This document shows, one piece after another, positions 42,233 through 53,662 of a stretch of DNA of 64,000 nt. The notes below the pieces were generated by a model. That model worked only from the letters and a program-made list of their open reading frames with translations, made no database searches and was not told the origin of the DNA. How positions within the stretch are numbered: position 1 is the first letter of the stretch; each line of letters opens with the position of its first letter. Position numbers and translations under genes: made by a program. The DNA comes from Blepharisma stoltei (lineage: Eukaryota; Ciliophora; Heterotrichea; Heterotrichida; Blepharismidae). The stretch covers positions 434,001 through 498,000 of the forward strand of contig CAJZBQ010000029.1 in NCBI GenBank assembly GCA_914767885.1. Direction: 5' to 3'.

Positions 42233-43910
42233 ATGATCTTGCTTTTTATTTGAATTGCATTACTATTTACCCCTAAATTCACTCTCAGCCAAACTCTAAT
42301 TGATTTTGGAATACCCCAAATAATTAATCAAGACAAAACTTGGAATTATTTCAAAATAAATCCACAGCAAAGTAAAAGAATATATAGCTAGATAGGATGA
42401 CTGGAACGGGGCTTTTTTGGCTTGCCGGCAAGCCAAAAAAGCCCCTTTCCAGTCATCCTATCTAACTATATACAAGAATCTGACTGCAAATAATTTCGAA
42501 ACCTTCTGATGCTTTTCCAGTTTTAGCAATCAGTGATAACTTTCCAAGCTTTGGAAATGCTGATTTTTCAATAAATACAAAAAAAGCTGATTATGAAGGC
42601 TGGTACTCAGGGCTAACTTATCAATCTATTTTTCTCCAGTCTACAGAGCTTACGAATAATACATATATTGGTATAGGAAATAGTCAATTTTATCAGGGAC
42701 AAATATATAATTTTGAGTATTTAAGCATTTTTAAAAAAATAAGAAATTTTTATATATTAATTTATTTATTGTGGCATATCTTATACGATTGGAGCTGATA
42801 GTAGTGATGATATTTTGTGTCCTAAAAATGATTGCAATGACAGAGGGGCATGCATTACTTTGGGAAAATGTGCATGCAAATTTGGGTATATTGGTCCTAG
42901 CTGTGATATTAAAGCATATAAAATAAGTAGCAAGCCTTTTCTTATTGAAAATGGTCAAAGTAATGCAGATTATGGATACATAGACTTGAAAAATGGTAAA
43001 AAATATATAGTAAGTTCACAGAAATTTGACTTAAAAATAGTATAATTTAAAAACGAAAGTTAACCATTTAATTTGGCAATTTTATATTAAAATTGCCTAT
43101 AGAATAAGAATTTTGGGAAGTTTTTTCAATGATAAATTTAAACCCAAAAGTATGTGAAATAATGAAAATTTAGGAGAAATTCTACTGAATTATGATGGAA
43201 ACCTGTAACTTTAATATAGCCCCACTTTTCTTCCTTCATCAGTTAATAACTGCTCCTCAATGTTCCTCTCTAAATCACCTGCAGCTCAAACACTTCCTAT
43301 CAATAAAAGTGGAAAAGGAAGATACTTATATTTATTATTCATCTTAAACAAAGGCCAGCCCAGTTCCCTTATAAACTACACAATTTACTACACAGAGAAA
43401 TCCGACTCCTCCAATGAATTTATCCTGATTTACATCATAATTTCTGTCCTTGGAGTTTTTATCCTCCTCTCAACTACCATAATAATTATTTGAAAAAAAT
43501 GAAAAAAAGAGCGAGTCAGGATCGCTTTAGAATCCCCTGGATTATCATCCACATTAGTCAATAAAAACTACCCAGCTATGAAATACCAAGACATTAAAAA
43601 TAAAAAAGGGATCGATACTACATGTGCTATATGTTTTGAGGCATTTAAATTGGTTTCTATAGTAAGAAAGCTGCATTGCAACCATTTATTTCATGGGACT
43701 TGTATTGAGGAGTGATTTAAAGCGAATAGAGTATTTTTTATATAGACTTGCTGCCTGTGTAAGAGAGATTGCTCTGTGATGGAGGAAGGAGAATTTAATA
43801 CCTCAAGTGATGAAATACCTGTTGAGAAAGCAGGGACAAGAGGATTGACATTGAGAAGAATAAGTGTAAGCCATACACAAGATGATTTAAATGTGAGAGA
43901 TATTTTATAG
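42233..43910 (+). CDS. EGF-domain, single-span RING-H2 protein (three IESs)
   Basis: Starts MILLFIWIALLFTPKFTLSQ, a signal peptide with TGA as Trp. A lumenal part follows (TLIDFGIPQIINQDKTW, AISDNFPSFGNADFSI), then an EGF-like module (CPKNDCNDRGACITLGKCAC), a second extracellular part, a membrane span (FILIYIIISVLGVFILLS) and a cytosolic RING-H2: CAICFEAF, CNHLFHGTC, CCLCKRDC. Ends LNVRDIL with TAG. It has the plan of PA-TM-RING-type membrane ubiquitin ligases, but with EGF in place of a clear PA domain. Three TA-bounded segments (42387-42472, 42720-42768, 43045-43216) break the frame, and each removal restores it. Likely an E3 ligase of the endomembrane system. Confidence 0.75.
42387..42472. 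mobile_element. Palindromic IES candidate, about 86 bp
   Basis: Near-perfect hairpin: arms of about 40 bp, from CTAGATAGGATGACTGG to CCAGTCATCCTATCTA, meeting at TTGCCGGCAA. TATATA lies on each side. Excision leaving one TATATA joins QQSKRIY to TRIWLQIISKPSD in frame. Much less AT-rich than other IESs here. Single copy in the window. Confidence 0.8.
42720..42768. other. TA-bounded IES candidate, 49 bp
   Basis: Almost only A and T. Excision joins IYNFEY to CGISYTIGADSSDD with one TA left. Without it the frame meets stops at once. Confidence 0.7.
43045..43216. other. TA-bounded IES candidate, 172 bp
   Basis: TATA on both sides. Excision joins QKFDLKIVY to SPTFLPSSVNNC. AT-rich, several stops in all frames, not repeated in the window. 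Confidence 0.65.
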
Positions 43911-44240
43911 GTAAGATTATTATAATTAATATTGAAATTTTTGTTTAATCGGTAATAAAGGATTTGTTTAAATATATAGAAAATGAGTTTTTATATATTT
44001 AGACTTAATAGAGACTGCCCTTTTATACTGATAAATAATTTTATTTGCTTATTGACAGAGCATATGGTAAACAATTTATATTGGCTGCGAGCAACAATAT
44101 ATAAATTATTAAATGTTTTATATTTTTAAATTCAACTTTGGAGATTTAAATAGCAGATTGCAATTCACTGATATGGAGTTAATGATAAAATGATTATTTT
44201 AAAAAATAAATTTAATATACACTTCTTAACTTTCTTTATA

Positions 44241-44673
44241 GGTTAGGTTATTTAAAATCAGGCGTTAGCCATATTGGTGACGCAGTCGCCAAATACCTCC
44301 GGTATGGAAAGTTCTACCGCTTTTCACTTCAGCCAGCAGGGTCTTTCCCCCGAAAGTATATGGCACTTCCAGTACTTTCTGTCTACTCCTTACCTTGCGA
44401 CTTCAGTCTTTAGTTGGGCGGTTTATAAATTTCTGCGCTCTGCTACGGTCGATTGGAGTAGCTTGATTCCATAGATCAACTCCTTGGAGTCTTTAGGGTG
44501 CCGAAGTGCCTTCCTTCGACAGCTTCCATTCCAACGACACGAAAGCAGCCAAAACTTACCCTGGAAGCCTGCACTTGATTCTCGACTCAATCCGCCCCAG
44601 TTCGCCTTTGCCATACTCTCTGGACTGTTGCACCAATAGGGCAGGTTGTCACGTGCAGCCGTTTTAATGTATA
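44241..44673. mobile_element. tRNA-derived SINE, copy 2
   Basis: Flanked by a ~15-bp imperfect duplication (TTAACTTTCTTTATA at 44226, TTAACCTTCTTTGTA at 44674). TAGCCATATTGG (A-box-like) and a weaker B-box-like GTTCTACC lie near the left end. Homologous to 29069-29561 through most of its length, including CTCCTTGGAGTCTTTAGGG and GCCGAAGTGCCTTCC. Confidence 0.65.
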
Positions 44674-45556
44674 TTAACCTTCTTTGTAAATTTGCAAATA
44701 TACGCTTTTAAGTGTGAATGAATAATGAAAATTCGGCTATTTCGAAAGCTATTTTGACCATATCATCTACTATGCAACAATAATAAAATATCGCAAATAA
44801 AATTTTATATAATATCACGGGTTGTATCAATTTTTATCTTACCCTTTTATTTAATTATTTCAATTATCCTTTAGCTTATCTTAATACATTGAATTAAAAG
44901 TAATATAAGTTTGTTCTTCTTTATTTTTATATAAAATATAATTTCATAACCCACCAAAATATTCTGGGGATCTTTTATCATCTTTCCATTATAATACTTC
45001 ATAATTTCAGAATTATTTAAATATTTGAGACTCCTTAATATTAATAAATCCTCGCATAATTTTTAACATTAATCTTAATTATAAAGCGACATATTTGTCT
45101 ATTTACTACTCCCTGGGTAATTTTCTATTTTTGGGTAATTAGCCCTATTAGAAAATTCTAATTTTATAGGTAAAAATAATAATTCTTATATATAACTTTA
45201 TTTAGCTATAATAAGTTTTATTTGAAAATAGGTACAGTTATGATACTAATTAGACAAAGCTAAACTTTAAACCAATAAAATTGTTAAATATATAACTATT
45301 TATATTTTCTCTATAAGTATAATGTTTTAACTTCTTTAAATTGGAACAAATATTTTATTCAATTTCAAGGGTTGGAGATACAAAATTCAAATATTTTCAA
45401 AACACTGTTATAAATAAAATATTTAATAGAAATTTGACAAATTTATAAATATAAATTATTGAAGTAACTCTAAGACATAAAATATTTGAGCATTAAGATT
45501 CCCTAAATATTGGCTTTTGCCAATATGGTTTAAATTTAATAATGTTTTAATATACA

Positions 45557-46160
45557 TAAAATGGCCAGAAACGAGCGACCCGTCCTCCGTGGCGGGTGGC
45601 CTTATGTATACCGGACGTGATTTTTTTTGGTGCGGAGAGCTACTCAAGGGAAGGGTTAGCCTCGAGGGGAGAGGTCCAGCACAATTTCAGCTGATCTTGT
45701 AACCTGATCCTGGCAGCAGTTTTTCTCATCTTTTTTGCCAGTAGCGCTGAGGCCCAGACTTGGTGTCCAAAAGAGGCAGGTGAGTTACCTGCCTAGGCTA
45801 CGTGGTGACTTCACCCCGAATCCCTTAAGGGTTGAGTTCTTTTTCGGAGATAATCCGGAAAAGAGGAGAAGGTAAGCTCTACTAGAGATCTCAAGGCCAC
45901 AAGTCTCTCCAGTTAAAAGGGTCCCGATCAAAAGGGGTGATTGTAGCAGGGTTGGGTAATTCTTGCCTTGAGTTGGAAATGGTGATTCCCAGCAAAATCC
46001 GTATGACCGGATCAGGAGGGAAATACCACTACCGAGAAACCGGGGGTTTCGGCCCGGGCTCAAGTCGCCTTCAGGGATTCCACCCCACAGCGGCATCGCT
46101 GTGGAACACGGAGGCTTGGAAGTGGGGACTATAAAGACACATCGTTAATCTAATCTAATA
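45557..46160 (+). mobile_element. Retroposon with TAATC tail in the duplicated unit
   Basis: GC-rich (above 50 percent by eye), starting about GGCCAGAAACGAGCG and ending GTTAATCTAATCTAATAAT. The flanks AATAATGTTTTAATATA and AATAATATTTTTAAAAATA look like an eroded target duplication of about 15 bp, and the sister unit near 48,360 is empty. The tail is the same type as at 36810-36830. Frames inside are incidental. Confidence 0.65.
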
Positions 46161-46814
46161 ATATTTTTAAAAATATGGACTAATAATAAAACGGTTAACT
46201 CCTCCATTAAAATTGGAACAAAAGATATCCAATTTTAAAGCATTTTTTTAGAAAAATAATTATACAAAATTATACGCATGGGAAAAATTTCTACTGTCTT
46301 GCCTGTGTCTAGTTTTTTTATTTAAATGGTCAATTTTTAAAAAAATAAAATACTGATTTGATCGAGCTTGCTTAATTTTTATATATAAAAAATTTAATTT
46401 TATCATAAAAAATGAATTTATAGAAATTATAGTAGCATTTTGGGGGTAAAATTTGTTATTGTTTAAAAATTTTAACTTTTTTACATAGTATACTACTTCT
46501 GCTTGCCCCTTTAAAAATTCACAAGCTATATATATAAAGGTAATTTTTTATTTTGGCAATAATAAATTGGGCATCGAAGTTATTCGCATAAAATTAGGTA
46601 AATCTACAAAAAAACAGATATTTTTTTTCCTTTTTTAAGATTACGGGGGAGTAAGTCTCTTTATTTTATGATAGACATATAATTTTCAAATAAAAATTGA
46701 TAATAATCTTCAATAAAGCTCACAATGATTAGTTCAATCATGATTAATATTTTTGAATTAAAAACACAGTTTTATTAATAAATCCATTTATTTAGCTTTC
46801 ATAAACAATAAATA

Positions 46815-47516
46815 ATGGGCTGCGCTTGTTCTAGCCGAGATGATGATAGTAAGCTGAATTCTGAGGAAAAATTCATTAAGGCTGCTGAAGAAATACTAGG
46901 AATAGGCAAGTTAAAGGTAGCCTGGTATGATAAAGGCATTTCTAGATTTGCAATAGATCAAGAGCTGAGTGAAAAAAATTTTAAGCATGCTTATGAATCT
47001 TTGAACTTGTCAACTGATTTTCTCAACGACGATAATTCGCCATTGTTCAGATTCTATGAGCATTTCAAATTGATGAAAGGCTATGAAATTAGAAAACTAG
47101 CATGCCTAGGCATTTGGCTTGGAACTGATGACTGGAAGAAAAAGGCATATTGACTATTTAAAAATTACGACAGGGACTGCTCAAATAAACTTGATCTCTT
47201 AGAAATCAGATACATGCTAGATGATATGATTAAACTAACTCTAGCAATTGTCGAATTCACACAATTTGTTTACCCTCAAAAATCAATAATGTTACAAAAG
47301 TACTTAAGAAAGATAAGAAGAAGCAAAGTAATGCTGAAAAAGTACTTAGTTGTTCTAATTTTTAGAGGAGGGACAGTTCATGAAATCAGTTTGATTGATT
47401 TTCTGGAGTGCTTTGAAGACTCAACAGTTAAAAAATTGATTTCGGATCAAGGTTTTAGGGAGCTTTTAATGGAATGTGGTGAGCTTCAAACCCAATCTGA
47501 TTTAATCTACTCATAA
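46815..47516 (+). CDS. N-acylated single-EF-hand protein 1
   Basis: 233 residues, MGCACSSRDDDSKLN: Gly2 for myristoylation and Cys3/Cys5 for palmitoylation, so it probably sits on a membrane. The body is alpha-helical. Midway FKNYDRDCSNKLDLLEIR gives one EF-hand-like loop with acidic or polar ligands at positions 1, 3, 5, 9 and 12 (Asn instead of Gly at 6), preceded by YW from TGA. The C-terminal block has KKLISDQGFRELLMEC, conserved in all six members. First of a head-to-tail array. Calcium binding is inferred from the loop only. Near-identical to 48542-49243. Confidence 0.72.
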
Positions 47517-48541
47517 AGAAAGATAAAATAAAAAAAAATTTAATAGAATTATTCAATTATGGTATATCAGAAAATTATTTAGTATAAAATAATTTAGATC
47601 CATTTTTAGTATTTTTTCTTAGGTATATAATAAATATTAAAATCGAAATAAATTTGAATTTCAATTCTTAGATAAATTTATTAATCTTCAAAAATAAAAA
47701 ATATAATTTTTAAGTTTCCTTCTCTCAAATGAGAAATTACTTTTTCATAATATATTATGTTTATATGTCATTCATATCATTTTAATTTATCAATATTTCA
47801 ACTTTGGATATTAATGTTCTAAACATAAATTTAATTAATTAAATTAGTTATTCTTAAATTAAGTATATAGAAATAAAATAATATAAATAATATATTTTGA
47901 AAAATTAAAGCCTAATTCTCTCCTCTAAGTTTAAAAGCAAGAATTTTTGATTATTCTTAAAGGATATATTAAATTAAAAGTAATATAAATTGGTTCTTCT
48001 TTATTTTTATATAAAATATAATTCCATAACCCACCAAAATATTTTGGGAATCTTTTAAAATCTTTGGATATTAATACTTCATAATTTCAAAATTATTTAA
48101 ATTTTGAGGCTTCTTAATATTAATAAATCCTAGGCTCTACTCATAATTTTTAACTTTAATCTTAATTATAAAGCTACAGATTTGTCTATTTATAAAATTC
48201 AAATAATTTCAAAACACTATTTTAATAAAATATTTAATTGAAATTTATAATTATAGATTATAATTTTCCCAGTTAAAATAACTCTAAAGCATAAATTATT
48301 TGAGCACCAAGACCCTAAATATTGGCTTTTTTCAATTTGATTTAAATTTAGCAATATATTAAAAATATGAACTAACAATAAAACAGTTAAGTCATTTATT
48401 TTATTAATATATACATTATTTTCAAGTAAAATATTGATAATATCCGATAAACAATGATTAGTGCAATCATTATTATATTTTTAAAATAAAAAGGCAATTT
48501 TATTAATAAATTCATTATTTCACTTTCGAAAATAATAAATA

Positions 48542-49243
48542 ATGGGCTGCGTTTGTTCTAGCCGAGATGATGATAGTAAGAAGAATATTGAGGAAAAATT
48601 CATTAAAGCTGCTGAAGAAATGCTAGAAATAGGCAAGTTAAAGGTAGACTGGTATGATAAAGGTATTTCTAGATTTGCAATAGACGAAAAGCTGAGCGAA
48701 AAAAATTTTCGGCATGCTTATGAATCTTTGAACTTATCGACTGAGTTTCTCAACGATGAAACTTCGCCGTTGTTCAGATTTTATGAGAATTTCAAATTGA
48801 TGAAAGGCTATGAAATTAGAAAATTAGCATGCCTAGGCATTTGGCTTGGAATTGATGATTGGAAGAAAAAAGTATATTGCCTATTTAAAAATTACGATAG
48901 AGACTGCTCAAATAGGCTGGATTCCTTAGAAATCAGATGCATGCTAGATGATATGATTAAAATAACTATAGCAATTATCGAATTCACACAATTTGTTTAC
49001 CCTCAAAAATCAATAATGTTACAAAAGTATTTAAGAAAGATAAAAAGAAGCAGAGAAATGCTGAAAAAGTACTTAATTCTTCTAATTTTTAGAGGAGGGA
49101 CAATTCATGAAATCAATTTGATTGATTTTCTGGAGTGCTTTGGAGATTCAACAGTTAAAAAAATGATTTCGGATCAAGGTTTTAGGGAGCTTTTAATTGA
49201 ATGCAGTGAGCTTCAAACCAAAGCTGATTTTATTGGCTCGTAA
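48542..49243 (+). CDS. N-acylated single-EF-hand protein 2
   Basis: 233 residues, MGCVCSSRDDDSKKN, about 90 percent identical to 46815-47516 by eye. EF-hand-like loop DRDCSNRLDSLE. It reads Cys where copy 1 has a TGA (Trp). Downstream 200 bp also match copy 1, showing recent duplication. Same predicted acylation and membrane location. Confidence 0.75.
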   Translation: MGCVCSSRDDDSKKNIEEKFIKAAEEMLEIGKLKVDWYDKGISRFAIDEKLSEKNFRHAYESLNLSTEFLNDETSPLFRFYENFKLMKGYEIRKLACLGIWLGIDDWKKKVYCLFKNYDRDCSNRLDSLEIRCMLDDMIKITIAIIEFTQFVYPQKSIMLQKYLRKIKRSREMLKKYLILLIFRGGTIHEINLIDFLECFGDSTVKKMISDQGFRELLIECSELQTKADFIGS

Positions 49244-50286
49244 AGAAAGATAAAATAAAAAATATTTAAAATAGAATTATTCAATTATGGTATATCAGAA
49301 AATTATTTAGGATAAAATAATTTAGGTCCATTTTTAATATTTTTTCGTAGGCATATAATAAATATTAAAATCGAAATAGATTTGGATTTCAATTCTTAGA
49401 CAAATTATAAATCTTCAAAAAATAAAAATATATTTTTTAAGTTTCCTTATCTCACCAAGGGCAAATGAGGAATTAATTACTTTTACATAATATATTATGT
49501 TTATATATCATTCAATATCATTTTAATTTATCAATATTTCAACTTGGATATTAATATTCGAATCATAAATTTAATTAATTAAATTTGCACTTCTTTAATT
49601 ATGTATATAGGAATAAAATGAGATCAAATAATATTTTTAAATATTAGAACGGCAATTCTCTCCTCTAGGTTTAAAAGCAAGACTTTTTGCTTATTCTTAA
49701 AAGATATATTGTTTTAGAATTTTTTGCAATAATTCTGTTTTTATTTTTACAAAAATTAATTTGTAAATAATGACTTTTACAATTGTTTCATTCTATAAAA
49801 GAAAGCAGTAAGAAATGCAGATTTTTATATGATGGCAAATTAAATTTTATTGCCAAAAATATTATAAAACAAAATTCATGGTAAAGCAATTTGAATTTAT
49901 TAAAATATAAGAAATTGTATAAAGACAATTTACCTTAATAATGCAAAAGTTTATTGATGAATTTTAATATTTTTTTTCAGCTTTTATTTATACACCCAGA
50001 GATGAAAAGGTAAAAAAATAGAGTAAAAAATTAAATATTCCAAAAATATTTATTTATCAAAATATTTTTATTAAAAGAGTTTTAATTTTAATAAAAAATA
50101 TTTAAAGATCATAAATACAGACTTTCTATTAAAACTAGTGAGTTTTTATTTCCATTAAAATGCCGTTTTTATAATAATTAAGCGCAAAATTTTTATTATA
50201 CTAAAATTTTCTTAAATACGCATATTAATTATTAAATATAAGCCTTTTTGTTAAATAGCTTTTAGTTTAATTATTAAAAAAAACAA
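49244..50286. other. AT-rich intergenic spacer
   Basis: About 1 kb without a supported gene; its first half repeats the flank downstream of 47516. Nothing else seen. Confidence 0.4.
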
Positions 50287-50982
50287 ATGGGCTGTCTATG
50301 TCCTGTATCGAAATTCCGGTCATCAGAGGAAGAAAAGACTTTGATGAGAGCAGAAGAACAAATTATACTTCCTGAACTGTCTTGCAGAAGCTTTGATCGA
50401 GAAATAAGCCGATATGCTTCAGGGGAATATATCAGTCATAAAATATTAAAAGAAACATATGAAGCTTATAGTGTTGATATCGAGTTTTTTAAAGATAAAA
50501 GAGAGCCTAGCTATCATTATTATAAAATTCTTCATGCAAATGTGCTGGGATATCGAGTAGTAACACTGGTTTTAATTGCTATATGGCTTAGCGATGAAGA
50601 TCCATTAGAGAAGGCATCAAGAATTTTTAAAAATTATGATAGAAAATGCTTAAATAAAATAGGTCCTGAAGGATTCGAAATTATGATTGAAGACATGATT
50701 TATGCGACAGTAACATTCATTGAATTTGCAAAGAAAATGGAGCCAAACAAAATTAATCTATTAGAAGCCTATACAAAAAGATTAAAAAATGGTAAAGAGT
50801 ATTTAAAGCAATATTTGCTTTTATTAATCAAGCAAGGTAAAGATGAAGAAGAAACTTTTACAGAAGAGGAATTTTTAAATGCTATGAAAGACTCATTTGT
50901 GCAGAAATTGTGCTCATCTTATGGCTTCAGAGAGCTATTGGATTGCTGCAATAGTCTTAGAGTGCAAAATGGCCGCATGTAG
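50287..50982 (+). CDS. N-acylated single-EF-hand protein 3
   Basis: 231 residues, MGCLCPVSKFRSSEEEK with Gly2, Cys3, Cys5. Shared blocks: SFDREISRYASGEYIS, FKNYDRKCLNKIGPEGFE, LEAYTKRLKNGKEYLKQYL and CSSYGFRELLDCC. The EF-hand-like loop is degenerate (Lys and Leu at ligand positions 3 and 5, one extra residue), so calcium binding is doubtful. Uninterrupted. Confidence 0.72.
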   Translation: MGCLCPVSKFRSSEEEKTLMRAEEQIILPELSCRSFDREISRYASGEYISHKILKETYEAYSVDIEFFKDKREPSYHYYKILHANVLGYRVVTLVLIAIWLSDEDPLEKASRIFKNYDRKCLNKIGPEGFEIMIEDMIYATVTFIEFAKKMEPNKINLLEAYTKRLKNGKEYLKQYLLLLIKQGKDEEETFTEEEFLNAMKDSFVQKLCSSYGFRELLDCCNSLRVQNGRM

Positions 50983-51688
50983 CCTAAATAAAGCTATTAA
51001 TATTTAAGATTATTAGTTTAAATGGAATTTTTAAGGTTTATGCATTTTATGTTGATATAAAAATTAATTAATCTATTAATTTTCATTTGGAATTTTCAGG
51101 AAATTAATATTTTTAATTTTTATATTTTTATTTTCTTTTAAGTTTTGAATTTAATAATAATCTTTTAAAACTTAGCAGGACTCGTAAAGTTTGTAAGTCT
51201 GAGCTTTAATTAAATTTTATTTATAATAAAACTACTTGCATTCCAAGATATTGAATAGATTGTTTATCTTATAAGCGCAGGGCAATTTTTTATAAATTAA
51301 GATTCTAACCGTATCTTATTCTTACTCTAGCGAGGAAATTTAATTTGAATATGATTAAGTTAGATTCAAATATCAATATTAATAAAATTCAATTCAATTA
51401 ATATTCAATTAGCTGCTACCTTTATTTCAAAAAATGTATTAAATAAAGTGAGGATTCTGATAAATAACAATTTTATATTTCTTGAAATGGTATATTTTTT
51501 TTATTAAAATTATTCTATTAAAGTTATAATATTTACATAGTAAAGTTGGATAAAAATAGCTATTTTTGCAGTATCCAGCTTGTTTGAAAATTCAATACCA
51601 AAGATTTAGACATTTATTTAGTAAAATTTATACCAAATTACAAAAGTGAAAAAAATGGTTAATTTAAAAATTAGCTATAAATTCAAAT

Positions 51689-53089
51689 ATGGGCTGCACA
51701 TTTCCTTATAGCCGATCTCACCTATGTCACGAAGAAAATCTCATTTCTGAAATTGAAAGTTACTTAACGATACCTAATTCCCCTCCTTTAGCTAACAAAT
51801 CAATAGAAAATCCCTTTTTAGGAAAATTTATTTAATTAAATCATTAATATAGAAAATGATAATTCTTATAATGAAATCTCGCTAATTCTAGAATAGAATT
51901 ATTAAAAGCGCCTACGAAACCAGTCCTTCTTCCTTGCGTTTTGGATGGACAGGTTTGCATTTTTCAATGCCAAATTACAGCGATCACTTTCCCCGGCTAT
52001 ATGGAGGTCTTCACTTCGACGCACGAACATCTACCATCAGGAAGAAATTCGAAGAGCCTTCGATCTGTGTGGCAAAAACTCAGAATCATCTTGACGGGAA
52101 TGCTGTAAAATTCATGGGCTTCTCATCCTTCTCCCATAGATAACCATTGGGAGCTGAACTCGACCGGACTCTAACTCCCAACTATGCCCAGGAAGGCTTT
52201 ATCTTCACCTGTTAAATCTGCTCCCTCTGGACTAGGCCATATTTCTATCCTAATCAGCTTACATTCTAAACATAACTTTTTAAATTTAATTAATTTTGTC
52301 TAAATTTACTCTAAAATTATATAAAAAAATAATTTTTAAAAAAATACTGTAGGGAGGATAAAGTCAAAAGTATGGCTTTTGATAAAGAAATCAGTCGATA
52401 TGCCCTAGGTCAATTCGTGAGAGAGAAAAAGCTGGAAGAAATCTATGCAGAATTTAATACAGATGCCTCTTTCCTTAAGCTCAAAAAAGGCATAAGCTAT
52501 TCATTTTATAAGAGATTAAGGCTAGGAGCAGCAGGCTACAAAGTAACTATGCTTGTGTCTACAGCTATTTGGTTCGGTACCAATACAGAGACTGAAAGTG
52601 CACTAAACATTTTCAGAAATTATGATAGAAATTGTCAAAATAAACTAAAACTTGAAGATTTTCGGCAAATGATTGACGAATTTTTGGAACTGACATCAAT
52701 TTTCGTTACTATAGCTATTAAGTGCTACCCTGAAAATATGAACATTTTAGAAGCTTATCTGAAAAAAATCAAGAATGGAAAAGAATATGCAATTGGTTAT
52801 TTATTATAAACAGGCTAAGGTATATTAAAAATAATCTCAATTAAAGCACTTTTTATTAAAAATTAGGATTTCAACAATTTTAAAAAGAAATATAGTCATT
52901 CATAACACTATAACTTTATTAATAAATCAAGGAGAAAATTCAGAATATATTACATTAGAAATGTACATGAAGGCAATGAAAGATCCTCTAGTGAAAAAAA
53001 TTTGTACTTCTTCAGGGTTTAGAGAATTGTTGTTAGAGTGTAACAGTCTTAGGCTAGAAGCAGATAAGATATTCCGACAATCTTCTTAA
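51689..53089 (+). CDS. N-acylated single-EF-hand protein 4 (two interruptions)
   Basis: Starts MGCTFPYSRSHLCHEEN at 51689 and ends KIFRQSS, TAA 53089. An insertion at 51778-52358 with TAA duplication and one at 52804-52912 with TA divide it in three. With both removed the frame runs without stops for about 227 codons, the length of its neighbours, and the joins align: SYLTIP-KVKSMAFDKEISRYA and IGYL-TLLINQGENS (paralogue YLLLLIKQGKDE). The EF-hand-like loop DRNCQNKLKLED is degenerate. The match in length and blocks argues that both segments are eliminated from the expressed gene. Confidence 0.7.
51778..52358. mobile_element. TAA-flanked MITE with nested GC-rich insertion, 581 bp
   Basis: TAA at 51775-51777 and 52359-52361; termini TTCCCCTCC and GGGAGGA. 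The left part has the diverged MITE phrase TTAGCTAACAAATCAATAG. A GC-richer block (about 51905-52250, CGAAACCAGTCC to GACTAGGCC) is inserted in its middle. Excision at the TAA joins LTIP to KVKSMAF. Confidence 0.65.
52804..52912. other. TA-bounded IES candidate, 109 bp
   Basis: TA at 52802-52803 and 52911-52912. Excision gives GYLTLLINQG, aligned with YLLLLIKQG and YLILLIFRGG in neighbours. The ends read TATTATAAAC and, inward from the right, TATAGTGTT. Confidence 0.7.
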
Positions 53090-53662
53090 CTGGCAGGAAT
53101 ATTAAAGTAATTTAAATTTACTTTTTAAGAGTAAAATGGAAATTCTTCCCCTGGAAAATGTCAGGAATTTGATGCTCTTCTAAATTATATTAAAATGAAA
53201 ACTTTTCAATTAGTTAATTGTTTTGCATTTAATATAGAAAATAGAACAGTAGTCATTAGTGCTATTTATTAAGAATCGCCATAAGTTTTAAATAATCTTT
53301 TTAATGGGAAAAGTTTATAATTATCATATATTTGTACTTTGAAATAGTGAAACTTTCGTCTTTGCAGTCCCGATGTAAACACTGAACAGTTCATAATTAA
53401 TAAACTATGCATTAAAATCTAATATATATCTTATTCAAAATAAAAATAAATTTTTATTTAATCTATTTTTGTTCAATTTTCTCAGTCCTTGAGATAGCTA
53501 ACTTCTTAATTTATTTTAAAATTATATATAGACATATAATGGAATTCAAATTTCTCAAAATTTACCTAAAAAATAAAAGAAATAATTATTTTATCATTTT
53601 GATGTCATAAAGCAGAACCCCAAAAACGGATAAATCGCTTACATTTTTAATTTCAAAACTAA

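Larger units (their letters stand above)
44870..49700. repeat. Tandem duplication of an acylated EF-hand gene unit
   Basis: About 44,870-47,900 and 47,930-49,700 are copies of one unit: upstream landmarks (GGTTCTTCTTTATTTTTATA, CCCACCAAAATATT, AATATTGGCTTTT), the gene, and downstream AT-rich sequence recur in order. The first copy contains the retroposon 45557-46160, the second has the empty site, so the insertion came after the duplication. Confidence 0.7.

Noticed and set aside
42233-43910. Explaining the interruptions as ordinary spliceosomal introns
   Set aside because: They lack GT...AG at the positions that restore the frame, whereas TA pairs do so repeatedly. Only 14009-14175 behaves like GT-AG.
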